Notes: generated from the sequence alone by a model not told the origin. Shown: positions 24,146 to 33,792, counted from the stretch's first letter. The stretch: DNA of 64,000 bases from an uncultured Succinivibrionaceae bacterium (GCA_944389865.1 CALXNX010000005.1:1-64000); one strand, 5' to 3'. Program-made: numbers and translations.

Positions 24146-25393
24146 CTAAGGCAGCACCAGACTGCCGTCCTGGGCGCGGGTCTGGGTCCAGGTGGTTACC
24201 TCGGTGCGGCAGGGATACTTAGCGGCTTCCTTTTCATTGAAGATGATGCCCAGTCCCGGACGCTCGTTCGGATATACGCAGCCGTCCTTAAATTCAGGCA
24301 GACCGTCGAAGACCTCAAGCAGCGCGCCCTGTTTGTGATTGAGCTCCTGGATCACAAAGTTGGGCGGATTGATCCCTGACCATTCCTGCACGCCGAAATT
24401 GCGGGCGGCCAAATCAATGTGAATATTGGCCGCATGGGCTAAAGGCGACATATCGCCGGGGCCGTGCCAGGCGGTGCGCACGCCGAACTGCTCGGCAAAA
24501 ATGGCCAGCTTGCGCGCCGGGGTGATGCCGCCTAACTGAGTGATGTGGACGCGAATGAAATCGATGAGGCGCTTGACGATTAAAGTCTGGAACTCAGCGC
24601 TGTTGTTAAAGAGCTCGCCTTCTGCCAGCGGCGTGACGGTGTGAGCGCGCAGCTGCTCAAACCAGCCCAGCTGATCCAAAGGCAGCGGATCTTCTAAGAA
24701 GAACAGGCGATAGGGCTCTAAGGCGCGGGCGAGCTCTAAGGCTTCAGCCGGGGCGATGCGCTCGTGGACGTCATGGACTAAGTCAATGCCGAAGCCTAAG
24801 CGGGCGCGCAGCTTGTCAAAGAGATCGACTGTTTTGCGAATATACTCGCGGGAGTTTAAATAGATCCCGGGCAGAGATCCGTGCGGGGCGCTCTGGGGTA
24901 CGCTGAGGCCCAGCCCGCCGCCGTAGCCGCCGGACTGTACGCGCAGATGCTTTACCCCTAAGGACTGATAGTACTGGATCTGATCGCAGATTTCGTCAAC
25001 CGTGCTGCCGTCCACATGCCGATATACCGGGACGCCCTTGCGCACGGCGCCGCCGAAGAGCTGGTACAGAGGCATATTGGCCAGCTTGCCCTTGATGTCC
25101 CACAAGGCCAGATCGATGCCGGCGATGGCATTGTTCTCAATGCCGCCGTTGCGCCAATAGGCGTTCTGATGCATCAGGGCCCAGTTATCCTCAATGGCCT
25201 GCACGTCGCGGCCGATAAGCAGCGGCTTTAAATAAGTGCTGATAAGATGCGCTACCGTCTCATGGCGGTAGGCAAAGGTGGCGCAGCCCAGACCGTAGAG
25301 CTCGGGCTCTGAGGTCAGCACCTTGACCACGGTCAGATTGATGCCTTCCGGGGCGGTGCTGAACACCTGAATGTCGCGAATCGTAATTGTCAT
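24146..25393 (-). CDS. Mannonate dehydratase-type enolase-superfamily enzyme (ManD/RspA)
   Basis: A 415-aa enolase-superfamily (mandelate racemase subgroup) protein. The start 'ITIRDIQVFSTAPEGINLTVVKVLTSEPELYGLGCATF' and 'AYWRNGGIENNAIAGIDLALWDIKGK' are signatures of the ManD/RspA family, members of which dehydrate D-mannonate or D-gluconate to KDG, with widely varying activity. Metal ligands follow the family order: Asp in 'GIDLVHDVHER', Glu in 'FFLEDPLP', Glu in 'AEGELFNN', and the His in 'TAWHGPGDMSPLAHA'. It is the first gene of the operon, with three operators upstream and a GAGGAAG ribosome site. Substrate is inferred. Confidence 0.85.
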   Translation of the reverse strand: MTITIRDIQVFSTAPEGINLTVVKVLTSEPELYGLGCATFAYRHETVAHLISTYLKPLLIGRDVQAIEDNWALMHQNAYWRNGGIENNAIAGIDLALWDIKGKLANMPLYQLFGGAVRKGVPVYRHVDGSTVDEICDQIQYYQSLGVKHLRVQSGGYGGGLGLSVPQSAPHGSLPGIYLNSREYIRKTVDLFDKLRARLGFGIDLVHDVHERIAPAEALELARALEPYRLFFLEDPLPLDQLGWFEQLRAHTVTPLAEGELFNNSAEFQTLIVKRLIDFIRVHITQLGGITPARKLAIFAEQFGVRTAWHGPGDMSPLAHAANIHIDLAARNFGVQEWSGINPPNFVIQELNHKQGALLEVFDGLPEFKDGCVYPNERPGLGIIFNEKEAAKYPCRTEVTTWTQTRAQDGSLVLP

Positions 25394-25768
25394 GCGGTTT
25401 CTTCCTCGCGGTTAAAAACATGTAGGATGTCTGACAAGATTTGTTATTAGAGAGGACACCAAATGCAAAAATAAATTCTGCGAACTTGTCCGACATCCTG
25501 TGTTTTTTATTTTGTACTTGTCTGACAAGCAAAACCATGAGAGAGATCACAGTTTTGCTAAAACGAGATAAATAAGCCAAAACTCAGGAGGAAGGATGCT
25601 CAAGCAGAGAAGTTCTGGGCCTAAGGCTGAAGGGCTAACTGGTGCATAGCGGAACCTCCAGACGCTGACCGGGGCAGGCGGCGATTTTTGGTATAATTTC
25701 GCGGTATTCTTAAAATTCTTAAACTAAGACGGCAGCGCAAGCAGAAGCTGCCCAAAGAGGATTTTGCC
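25394..25768. promoter_or_regulatory. Divergent control region of the sugar-acid operon and the msbA-like gene
   Basis: This 375-bp gap holds the promoters of two divergent units. The left 140 bp contain three copies of one palindromic operator (next entry) and should control the ManD-led operon. The right part leads to the msbA-like gene; TATAATT lies at about 25691, and an AGAGG ribosome site precedes its GTG. I see no gene here. Confidence 0.6.
25424..25529. promoter_or_regulatory. Three operators for a FadR-type GntR regulator
   Basis: AGGATGTCTGACAAG (25424-25438), its near mirror CTTGTCCGACATCCT (25485-25499) and the perfect palindrome CTTGTCTGACAAG (25517-25529) share a TGTCNGACA core. 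FadR-subfamily GntR proteins typically bind TNGTNNNACNA, and all or most of these positions match. The sites lie 31-136 bp before the ManD-family start codon. The GntR protein encoded at 18461-19156 is the obvious candidate, repressing until a sugar acid binds. Confidence 0.72.
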
Positions 25769-27739
25769 GTGACCTCCCCTGAAGAGAAAAACGCAGCTCC
25801 CGCAGCTTCGGACGCTCAGACAGCGTCTGAAAAGAAAAAAGATCAGTCAGTAAAGAATGAGCCTGCTCCCTCCAAGTTTTACCCCATCATTCTGAGCGAT
25901 ACCAGAGCTCAGGCTGCCACCAGCTTCCTGCGCGGCTACCGCCTGTTCTGGCCCTTTTTAAAGCCTTACTGGGGCATGGCCCTTCTCGGGATCCTGCTTA
26001 CCATTCCGGTAGGCGCCCTTGATGCGGTGATCGCCGCCTTCTTAAAGCCCTTTACCGATCAGGTGATGGTGGCGCAGGAGACGACCTTTGCCGCCTACGT
26101 GCCTGCAGTGATCATTCTTTTTACTCTGGTGCAGGGCCTCTTTATTTATTTGTCCTCTTTGGTTAACGGCTACGTCGGCGGCAAGATCAATCTTTTGATC
26201 CGTACCCGCCTGTATCACAAGCTGTTAACCTTTGACACCAGCTTCTATGATGCCAACAATTCAGGCAGCGTCATCTACCGTTTCTATAACGATGCTGAGC
26301 AGGCCTCAAGCGGCCTCATTTCCAACATCAAGCTCTTTTTGACTAAGCTGTTTTCATCCCTGTCTTTGTGCGCGGTGCTCCTCTATAACTCCTGGGAGCT
26401 CTTCGGCTGCGCCATCGGCGTGCTGGTGTTTTTAATTCTGCCGCTGCGCATCGTGCGCCGCCGCATTAAGAAGATCATCTCCAAGTCCGTGATGGGCAGC
26501 ACTTTCATCATCACGCTGTACAACGAAACGACGCAGGGCAATCGCGTCATCAAAGCCTTTTCGCTGCAGGAGCGCATGCGTCAGGCCTTTAAGCAGAGAG
26601 CGGAGTTCCTCTTTAAGATGAACATCCGAATGGTGCGCGACACCAACTGGCTCTCTCCAGTGATGCACTTTGTCAGCGCCATCGGCGTGGCCTTAGTGCT
26701 GTACTTCGGCGTGCACTTAATTTTAAGCGGACAGATTTCCTCGGGGTCCTTTGTGGCGTTCTTAGCGGCCCTCATTATGCTGTACACCCCGCTTAAGACC
26801 ATCGGCAACAACTTTATCTCGGTGCAGCAGGCGCTGCTGGCTTTGGACAGAATTTACGAACTTTTAAACTACCGCTCCTTTGAAGATGAAGAGGCTGTGC
26901 ATACCGGCAAGCGGAAGCTTACCGCGATTAAGGACGGCATTGAGTTTAAGGACGTGCACTTCTCCTACAGAAGCGATCGCGAGATCTTAAAGGGCATCTC
27001 CTTTAAGGTGAAGATGGGTGAAAAGCTGGCCTTAGTGGGCAACTCCGGCGGCGGCAAGACCACGGTATGCTCGCTCATTCCGCGCCTGTACGACATCGAC
27101 AGCGGACAGATCCTGATTGATGGAGTGGATATCCGCGATTACGACTTGGAGTCGCTGCGCTCGCAGATTGCGGTGGTGTTCCAGGACAGCTTCCTTTTCC
27201 AGGGAACCATTCGCGAAAACATTACCTGCGCCAAGCCCGACGCGACGGACGAGGAGATCGCGGCGGTACTGGAGCGCGCCTATTTAACCGACTTTGTTAA
27301 CAGTCTGCCGCAGGGACTTAATACCCAGATCGGCGAGCGCGGCATTTCACTCTCAGGCGGGCAGAAGCAGCGTCTGTCTATTGCCAGAGCTTTGATGCGC
27401 AATGCGCCGGTGGTGATCCTGGATGAGGCTACCTCAGCTCTGGATAATAAATCTGAAAAGGTAGTGCAGCAGGCTTTAGATGAGCTGATGCGCGGACGCA
27501 CCACCATCGTGATCGCGCACCGTCTCTCCACCATTCGCGATGCGGATGACATTCTGGTGGTCAACGACGGCCTGATAGCAGAGCGCGGCAGCCACGAGGA
27601 GCTGCTGCAGCGCGGCGGCGCTTACGCCGCCCTGTACATGTCGCAGTTTAAAGGCCATGCTGAAGATTTAGCGCAGGCGGAGGCGCTGCAGAAAAAGGCC
27701 GCAGCTGCGGCGGCTGATGCGCAGGAGCCGCAGGCCTGA
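25769..27739 (+). CDS. msbA: ABC transporter with fused permease and ATPase, lipid A flippase-like
   Basis: A 656-aa half-transporter: six TM helices (about 50-370) and a C-terminal ATPase with Walker A GNSGGGKTT, signature LSGGQKQR and Walker B VVILDEATSALD. Overall it resembles MsbA, which flips lipid A-core across the inner membrane. It is longer than E. coli MsbA (582 aa) because of a charged N-terminal extension (first ~40 residues, Lys/Ala/Pro/Glu-rich) and an Ala-rich tail. Translation starts at GTG. lpxK, often next to msbA, lies 18 kb away, so a drug or peptide exporter cannot be excluded. Confidence 0.75.
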   Translation: MTSPEEKNAAPAASDAQTASEKKKDQSVKNEPAPSKFYPIILSDTRAQAATSFLRGYRLFWPFLKPYWGMALLGILLTIPVGALDAVIAAFLKPFTDQVMVAQETTFAAYVPAVIILFTLVQGLFIYLSSLVNGYVGGKINLLIRTRLYHKLLTFDTSFYDANNSGSVIYRFYNDAEQASSGLISNIKLFLTKLFSSLSLCAVLLYNSWELFGCAIGVLVFLILPLRIVRRRIKKIISKSVMGSTFIITLYNETTQGNRVIKAFSLQERMRQAFKQRAEFLFKMNIRMVRDTNWLSPVMHFVSAIGVALVLYFGVHLILSGQISSGSFVAFLAALIMLYTPLKTIGNNFISVQQALLALDRIYELLNYRSFEDEEAVHTGKRKLTAIKDGIEFKDVHFSYRSDREILKGISFKVKMGEKLALVGNSGGGKTTVCSLIPRLYDIDSGQILIDGVDIRDYDLESLRSQIAVVFQDSFLFQGTIRENITCAKPDATDEEIAAVLERAYLTDFVNSLPQGLNTQIGERGISLSGGQKQRLSIARALMRNAPVVILDEATSALDNKSEKVVQQALDELMRGRTTIVIAHRLSTIRDADDILVVNDGLIAERGSHEELLQRGGAYAALYMSQFKGHAEDLAQAEALQKKAAAAAADAQEPQA

Positions 27740-28493
27740 AACGAGCTTCCTTCCATACGCTGGGACCGCAGTTCCAGCGGAAGGGCGCAGCGTTCATCCG
27801 CCGCAGGGGTATTTTCGGCGAGGCAGCAGTCTGCTGGGTTGAATGGCCCCGACAGATTCGACAGACCGGGATGACAGTAAAGTGTAAAACCGCCGTGCGG
27901 CTGATAAATGATCCGATCCAATCCAACTGTTTAACGCCTTAATGTCAAAGGGAATTAAAAACATCGGTCCACAAGGACGAATTTTAAGCCCGAAGCTTAA
28001 ACTGCAGACTGGATCTCAAAAAAGCAGGATAGGGGCCGCCCCGGAGAGTTTATTCCTGTTTGGTCATTGAGCCTCTACCTTACTGAAGCCTCTCTTGAGC
28101 CTGATCCCGGCGGTCTCAAAATGACGAAACGGGCCTTTCTGCCGGTCTCTCTCGATCCGGCGCTCTATCATGGCTATAGCTGCATCGTTCTTATGTCTGC
28201 TGCGCTCACGCCTTTCGGCGTAACAGCCCGGCTTCAGCATCAGCTCAAGGACACGGTTAAAGAGCTCTCCTGCCCTGATCATAATTCTGTCTCCAACAAT
28301 TACTGCCCGTATTTTACGCAGGGCTGCCGGCATCTTCACACCTATCAGCATCACGTTTTTTATTGTAGATCAGAAAAGACCTCCGTATGACTTAATGCTC
28401 CCACCCTTTTTTAAGCCGAGGCTGCTGCCATCGGATGACCATCAGCATGAGATCTGCAGGGGCGTCCGATAAAGTCAAAGATACTGGTAACTT
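27740..28493. other. Gap of about 750 bp without a convincing gene
   Basis: It contains one copy of a dispersed repeat (27798-27903). ORFs on both strands around 28064-28390 (96 and 107 aa) lack a ribosome site and any recognisable domain; the minus one is Arg-rich and may be a remnant. The rest shows no clear structure. Confidence 0.5.
27798..27903. repeat. Dispersed intergenic repeat, copy 1
   Basis: This ~106-bp stretch resembles 40556-40688. Shared words, in the same order, are CCGCCGCAGGGG plus GTATTT, GCAGCAGT, TGAATGG, ATGACAGT and GCCGTGCGGC. The ends, CCGCCGCA and TGCGGCTG, are near inverted repeats. Confidence 0.6.
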
Positions 28494-29717
28494 TTATGAC
28501 TTATAGCTGCCGGAACCGCTGTCCCTTGAGATTAACTGACTGCCATGATCTGCAGCACCTTCTGCATGCAGTACTGCAGTTCCGTTAAGCAGCGCGGCGG
28601 ATGATTGATGAAAAGCCAGATGCAGCAGCATTAAATCTTCCACCCGATCAGGATCCAGACCTGTAAGATCGCGAATGATCTTAAAACGATTTTTTAAAGT
28701 GTTGCGGTGAATCTTCAAGGCATCTGCCGTGCGCAGCAGTTCGAGATTTTGCTGCAGGTAAATATTTATGGTTTGCTGCAGTTCATCTTTAAGCTTATTA
28801 CCGTTAAGCTGCTCTCTGATGTGCTCGAGCAGATCGCTGTACTGCGGACTGTTCATCACCGTATGCAGCACCGTCGAAGACTTTACACAGTCAAGAGAAC
28901 ATTGCTGATTGTTCAGGCAGTAGCGGGCAAAGCGCAGGGATTTGATTAAACTGATTAAAGAATCAGCGGCAAAGCCTCTAGCTACCCGCAATTCCATGCC
29001 GTTTCTACGGCAAATCTCATTCATCTCATGTAAAAACGGGAGCTCCTTGCTGTTACGGTGTGCCAGCAGAAACATCAGATGGGGCGCGAGTAAGTTAACC
29101 TGACCGACATCCAGGGAAAGGGCTAAATTCCTTAAAATTTCCTGCAGACAGCGTCCGGAATTCAGCAGATCATCGCCTGCAGACACCGCAGCAGCCACCC
29201 GAACCAAGTACGGCACATGCGGCTCTGAAAAATCGTACACTGCCGATAAATACTTCATGGTGGAGGCATCCAAGGCATCAAGATTATTCAGACAGTTGAG
29301 CAGCAGCATATCGTCAAAGCGCATGCTCCAGTTAATTTCCCGGTTTTTCACTGCCTGCTTTGCCAGCAGCTCGGCAGTCAGCACTGCCAGAGCCGCATAA
29401 CGGGAAATCTCGTGCGGATTGCCGCTGACGCCTACTACAAAGATCACCTGACCATTGACCAGGATCGGCGTGTTGATCCCAGGAGCATAATGCGCTATGC
29501 GTCTGGTCTGAGGCGTCATATCTTCATCATAAATACTGATAGTCCGCTTTTCCCGCGCCGCCTCCAAGCCGATTTCATGCAGCTGACCTATCCTCGACTT
29601 ATCTCCAGACGCTACGATAATGCCGTCATTGCTGATCACGTTCACATTATGGTGAATAATGTTCATGGCGCGTTCAACAATAGCATCAGCGAGCTCTGCA
29701 GTTAATATCATGCGCAC
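28494..29717 (-). CDS. cdaR: CdaR-type sugar diacid regulator
   Basis: A 407-aa transcription factor. The N-terminus (about 1-135) is a sugar-diacid recognition domain: 'LTAELADAIVERAMNIIHHNVNVISNDGIIVASGDKSRIGQLHEIGLEA' and 'NTPILVNGQVIFVVGVSGNP' are diagnostic of CdaR, which activates glucarate, galactarate and glycerate genes. The C-terminus (about 315-375) carries the PucR-type helix-turn-helix 'LLRTADALKIHRNTLKNRFKIIRDLTG'. It overlaps the upstream glycerate kinase by 10 nt, so the two are one operon, as expected because glycerate kinase is a CdaR target in E. coli. Confidence 0.9.
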   Translation of the reverse strand: MRMILTAELADAIVERAMNIIHHNVNVISNDGIIVASGDKSRIGQLHEIGLEAAREKRTISIYDEDMTPQTRRIAHYAPGINTPILVNGQVIFVVGVSGNPHEISRYAALAVLTAELLAKQAVKNREINWSMRFDDMLLLNCLNNLDALDASTMKYLSAVYDFSEPHVPYLVRVAAAVSAGDDLLNSGRCLQEILRNLALSLDVGQVNLLAPHLMFLLAHRNSKELPFLHEMNEICRRNGMELRVARGFAADSLISLIKSLRFARYCLNNQQCSLDCVKSSTVLHTVMNSPQYSDLLEHIREQLNGNKLKDELQQTINIYLQQNLELLRTADALKIHRNTLKNRFKIIRDLTGLDPDRVEDLMLLHLAFHQSSAALLNGTAVLHAEGAADHGSQLISRDSGSGSYKS

Positions 29718-30859
29718 TCCTTTTTGCTGTCAAAAAGCCGGATGATATTACAGGCCCCCTTGCGCAGCAAGACTTTGCAATCCTCAATTGACTGCTCTAA
29801 AGTCATCGGATGGGTGCAGATTGAAAACATAGAATCAATGCCGCAGTCGTACAAAATAGAGGCAGAATCATCAACACAGCCGCACAGCGCTACCACTGGG
29901 ATCTCATGGCGCTTGGCCCGCTTGGCAACTCCTATCGGGGCTTTGCCCTGACTGCTTTGGCGATCCATTTTTCCTTCACCGACAAACACCAGACTGCTGC
30001 CGGGAAGCACTTTGTCCATGCTTAAAAGATCCAACACCTCATCTATGCCGCTTTGCAGGCTGGCATTGCAAAACCACAGCAGGGCTGCCCCCATGCCTCC
30101 GGCAGCACCCGCTCCGGCAAGATCTCGACAATCGCGGCTGGTAGATAAGGTAAGCAGATCGGCGTAATTGCGCATCCCGGACTCCAGCAGTTCCAGATCA
30201 CCTGACTGCAGCCCTTTCTGCGGACCGAAGATATAGGTGGCCCCATTAGATCCCAGCAGCGGATTGTTTACATCGCAGGTTCCCGTAAAGCTGGATTGGC
30301 TAACCCCAGGATGCAGACCTGAGATATCAATTCTGCCTAAATTAATCAAATCCCTGCCGCATACCGGGCGGGTAAGTTCTGCGCCGTCTTTAGTATAAAA
30401 CCTTACGCCCAACGCCTGCACAAATCCGGCACCGCCGTCATTGGTAGCCGAGCCGCCAAGACCAACTCTGAAAGAACGGCAGCCTAAATTTAATGCGTAG
30501 GCCACCGCCTCTCCCAAGCCGTACGAGGTGGCATTAACTGCCCTGCGCGCAGAGGCCGGCTCCAGCTCCAAACCGGCACACTGGGCCATTTCCACAATAC
30601 AGTCGGTACCCTTTATCAGCATGGAGCACGGAGTTTTATTTAAATACGGACCGGTGATCTCTATGGTGACCCTGCGGTAGCCCTGAGCGGTTAGATTTTC
30701 AGAGAGCGCATCAATCAGTCCTTCACCGCCGTCAGATATGGGCAGGCAAACGGTGTCAATCTGCGCATTGTAGTCATGGATCCCGCGGGCTACTGCAGCG
30801 CAGGCGTCAGCTGCAGAGCAGCTGCCTTTAAAAGAATCTAAAGCAATAATGACTTTCAT
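29708..30859 (-). CDS. Glycerate 2-kinase (GarK/GlxK family)
   Basis: A 383-aa glycerate kinase that phosphorylates D-glycerate to 2-phosphoglycerate, feeding sugar-diacid or glyoxylate carbon into glycolysis. Family blocks: IIALDSFKGSCSAADAC, PISDGGEGLIDAL, 'GLGGSATNDGGAGFVQALG' and 'FVGEGKMDRQSSQGKAPIGVAKRAK'. It directly precedes and overlaps cdaR. Neither garD, garL nor garR lies in the window, so the glycerate source is not visible here. Confidence 0.92.
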   Translation of the reverse strand: MKVIIALDSFKGSCSAADACAAVARGIHDYNAQIDTVCLPISDGGEGLIDALSENLTAQGYRRVTIEITGPYLNKTPCSMLIKGTDCIVEMAQCAGLELEPASARRAVNATSYGLGEAVAYALNLGCRSFRVGLGGSATNDGGAGFVQALGVRFYTKDGAELTRPVCGRDLINLGRIDISGLHPGVSQSSFTGTCDVNNPLLGSNGATYIFGPQKGLQSGDLELLESGMRNYADLLTLSTSRDCRDLAGAGAAGGMGAALLWFCNASLQSGIDEVLDLLSMDKVLPGSSLVFVGEGKMDRQSSQGKAPIGVAKRAKRHEIPVVALCGCVDDSASILYDCGIDSMFSICTHPMTLEQSIEDCKVLLRKGACNIIRLFDSKKECA

Positions 30860-30966
30860 TAAGTATCTCTCTGTTTTTTATAAATTTATAAGTTGAGCTG
30901 AACCGCAGCTGTCTAAGGTTTTATCTTATTGACAGCTAAAAGAAGGTTTGGGTATCCTGCCAGCAT

Positions 30967-32490
30967 TTAACTGCGGACTTCATTTGAAAATCGTTCGCGC
31001 AGCCTGCATTTATTAATTTTTCCGTTGTGGGTACGCGGAAAATCCTTAATTAAGATATAGTCCGCAGGCAGCATAAACTTGGGCAGATGTTTGGCCAGAA
31101 AATCGGTTAACGCTGCCGTATCAATCATCCTGCCGGTTTCGGTGCGAATGAAGGCTACCGGCACCTCGCCGTAAAGCGGATCCGGCTTGGCTACCAGAGC
31201 TACTTCCAGCACCTGATCCCAAGTTGAAATCAGGCTTTCAACATCAGGGCAGGTGATCTTCTCACCGCCGCGATTGATAATATCCTTAACTCGATCTTTC
31301 ACCACCAAATGCCCGTCCGGACGTATAAGGCCGATATCTCCGGTAAAGAAATAATCACCGTCGAAATATTTTTCCGGATGTTCAGGGACCGGGTAATAAC
31401 TTTTGATGACATTGGGGCCTTTAATCCAGATATTGCCGACACTGCCCGGCGGCAGTAAGTGCCTGTCTTCATCGCGGATCTGCACTGAGCAGCCGCGGCA
31501 CGGGGTACCGGAGGACTCACAGGAGTCGGTAGCGCTTAAATCGCCGCGATACAGAGTAAACGGCGAGGTCGATTCAGTAAGCCCGTAAATTGAATGCACC
31601 GCAGCATTGGGAAACATCCTTTTTAAGGCTCTGACAGTGCCCAAATTCAATCTGCCGGCGCCGCAGGCAATTGATTTTAAGGACGGAAAAATCCGCTGAC
31701 CTCCTGACTTATCACATTCTTCGTGCAGCAGCGAAAACACTGTCGGTGATCCGTGCAGAAAAGTGATCTGATGCTCTGCTATTAAATCAAGCACCCTGCG
31801 CGCTTTAAACCGCGCCTCCACATAGATGGTGCCGCCCAAATAGATAAAAAAAGCCAAAATGGCAATAAGCCCGGTGATATGAAAAATCGGCACTCCCAGC
31901 ACTGTCCGATCTTCAGCAGTCAAACCTAAAGCATCCTTATAGGCTTTTACGGCAGCTTCCACATTCAGATTGCTGATAACTGCGCCTTTAGGAGCCCCGG
32001 TGGTACCTGAAGTAAACATGATGAAAGCAGGATCCGCAGCTTCAGCCGGGTGTGTAAGGCTCAGCGGCTGTTCTTTGCTGAAATCAAGCTCTGATGCGGC
32101 ATAACATTTAACCGCAGAGTTAACTGTCTTTGCGGCAAGCTGAGGGAAAAACGGCTGACGCTCTGCATCATAAAAAACTGCCTTAGGAGCAATAGAGCTC
32201 AGCAAATGCGCAATCCCGTCATCTTTTAATTTGGTAGATACCGGGATCACCGTAATGCCTAAATAATTGGCCGCATAAATAAGCGCACAAAAATTCATGG
32301 TTGAGCCTAAAGCGGCATAAATCAAATCGCCCTGCTTTAAGCCTTCACGCTTTAAAAAAGCCGCACATTTGGCGGTTTCCTGCAGCAGTCCAGTGTAGGT
32401 GCAGCTTTCACTGTCATTAAACACTAAAGCCAAACGCTCAGGAAAACGGTCTGCGCTTTGGCGCAGACTGGTGAATAAAAAACTGCTCAT
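30967..32490 (-). CDS. AMP-forming acyl-CoA synthetase
   Basis: A 507-aa ANL-superfamily enzyme activating a carboxylic acid to its CoA thioester with ATP. The P-loop is MFTSGTTGAPKGAVISN; A5 is IYGLTESTSPF; the hinge and core A7-A8 motifs are 'YFFTGDIGLIRPDGHLVVKDRVKDIINRGGEKI'; the C-terminal catalytic Lys lies in 'RTHNGKINK'. It is shorter than FadD and more like medium/short-chain or CaiC-type ligases. It sits in the short-chain acyl-CoA cluster, after a terminator that follows the thiolase, so it may be transcribed separately. Substrate unknown. Confidence 0.85.
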   Translation of the reverse strand: MSSFLFTSLRQSADRFPERLALVFNDSESCTYTGLLQETAKCAAFLKREGLKQGDLIYAALGSTMNFCALIYAANYLGITVIPVSTKLKDDGIAHLLSSIAPKAVFYDAERQPFFPQLAAKTVNSAVKCYAASELDFSKEQPLSLTHPAEAADPAFIMFTSGTTGAPKGAVISNLNVEAAVKAYKDALGLTAEDRTVLGVPIFHITGLIAILAFFIYLGGTIYVEARFKARRVLDLIAEHQITFLHGSPTVFSLLHEECDKSGGQRIFPSLKSIACGAGRLNLGTVRALKRMFPNAAVHSIYGLTESTSPFTLYRGDLSATDSCESSGTPCRGCSVQIRDEDRHLLPPGSVGNIWIKGPNVIKSYYPVPEHPEKYFDGDYFFTGDIGLIRPDGHLVVKDRVKDIINRGGEKITCPDVESLISTWDQVLEVALVAKPDPLYGEVPVAFIRTETGRMIDTAALTDFLAKHLPKFMLPADYILIKDFPRTHNGKINKCRLRERFSNEVRS

Positions 32491-32529
32491 ATTTTCACTC
32501 TTATGAACTAACGCTTCCGTGCGGCAGCT

Positions 32530-32558
32530 TCTGCAGACAGCAAAAGGCTGTCTGCAGA
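32530..32558 (-). terminator. Terminator hairpin after the thiolase gene
   Basis: TCTGCAGACAGC (32530-32541) pairs perfectly with GCTGTCTGCAGA (32547-32558) around a 5-nt loop, 12 bp past the thiolase stop on the minus strand. It separates the thiolase from the acyl-CoA synthetase. Confidence 0.6.
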
Positions 32559-32570
32559 CTCACTCCTTAG

Positions 32571-33755
32571 TTATTCAGGCTTGGTAAAGTACATGGAAAT
32601 ACCCTGACCGCCGCCGATGCACATGCTGATCATCGCGTCCTTCTTGTCAGTGCGCTGCAGTTCATACATCACCTTAATCGTCAGCACCGCACCAGTGGCG
32701 CCTAAAGGATGCCCGATGGAAATACCGCCGCCGTAAATATTGACCTTAGCCGGATCAAGCCCAAGATCGCGGCGCACTGCATATGCCTGGCTGGCAAAAG
32801 CCTCATTGATTTCAAACATATCAATGGCCTTTAAATCGAGCCCCAGCTTTTTTGCCAGCATCTCAGAAGAGAACTTCGGCGAATAGCCCATGAGCTCTGC
32901 CTTAAATCCGGCTACGGCATAATCCACCACCTTAAGCAGCGGCTTGATGCCGAGCTCTTTGGCCTTTTGAGCGCTCATCACGACCACGGCGGCAGCGCCG
33001 TCATTTAAGGAGGAAGAATTGCCTGCAGTTACGGTGCCGTTTTCCTTTACAAAGCAGGGCTTGAGCTTGGCCAGCTTCTCGTAGGTCTGATCTGCGCGCG
33101 GACCTTCATCAGTATCAAAAATGGTGACTCTGCCTTTTCTGTCCTTAAGCTCTACCGGCAGAATTTCATCCTTAAATTTGCCTTCCTGAATGGCTTTAAC
33201 TGCACGCAGATGCGACTCCAGCGCAAACTGATCCTGCTCCTCGCGGCTGACATGATATTCGCGGGCTACATTTTCAGCAGTCACGCCGTTGTGATTGCCG
33301 TCAAGCGGCCAGGTCAGAATGTCCAGCACGCCGTCTTCAAATACCTTATGTCCCATGCGGGCGCCCCAGCGGGCATCATAGGAATAGTAAGGCAGACGGG
33401 AAGTGCTTTCAGTACCGCCTGCGACCACGATATCAGCATGCCCGGAAACAATTTCCAGGTAAGCATCGGCAATGGCCTGCAGGCTTGAGCCGCACTGACG
33501 GTTGACGGAGTAGGCAGTAACGCTTTCAGGCAGCCCGGCTTTCAGTCCTACAGCACGAGCCACGAAGCCGTCAGCACCTATCTGACCGACCTCACCTATA
33601 ATCAGTTCGTTGATGAGGTTGGGATCTACTTTGGCGCGCCTGACGGCCTCCTTTACTACCATTGAACCCATTTCAATCGGAGATAAAGTTTTAAGGCTGC
33701 CGCCGAAAGAACCTACCGGAAGGCGCACGCCGCTGACAATTACTACTTCTTTCAT
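32571..33755 (-). CDS. Acetyl-CoA C-acetyltransferase (thiolase)
   Basis: A 394-aa thiolase interconverting two acetyl-CoA and acetoacetyl-CoA. The nucleophile C88 lies in NRQCGSSLQA; the catalytic His is in GHPLGATGA; the second Cys in MCIGGGQG; 'NEAFASQAYAVRRDLGLD' completes the site. Length and motifs fit AtoB/PhaA rather than FadA. Neighbours (SDR, CoA-transferase, 3-hydroxyacyl-CoA dehydrogenase) place it in a C4 acyl-CoA pathway, either degrading acetoacetate/3-hydroxybutyrate or condensing acetyl-CoA. Confidence 0.93.
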   Translation of the reverse strand: MKEVVIVSGVRLPVGSFGGSLKTLSPIEMGSMVVKEAVRRAKVDPNLINELIIGEVGQIGADGFVARAVGLKAGLPESVTAYSVNRQCGSSLQAIADAYLEIVSGHADIVVAGGTESTSRLPYYSYDARWGARMGHKVFEDGVLDILTWPLDGNHNGVTAENVAREYHVSREEQDQFALESHLRAVKAIQEGKFKDEILPVELKDRKGRVTIFDTDEGPRADQTYEKLAKLKPCFVKENGTVTAGNSSSLNDGAAAVVVMSAQKAKELGIKPLLKVVDYAVAGFKAELMGYSPKFSSEMLAKKLGLDLKAIDMFEINEAFASQAYAVRRDLGLDPAKVNIYGGGISIGHPLGATGAVLTIKVMYELQRTDKKDAMISMCIGGGQGISMYFTKPE

Positions 33756-33792
33756 AATAAATTCCTCTTGTTATTAATGCTGTATGCTGCAG

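Noticed and set aside
28064-28390. Overlapping 96-aa and 107-aa ORFs on opposite strands
   Set aside because: No ribosome site, no domain and both strands open; I could not decide for either, so I describe the region only as a gap.
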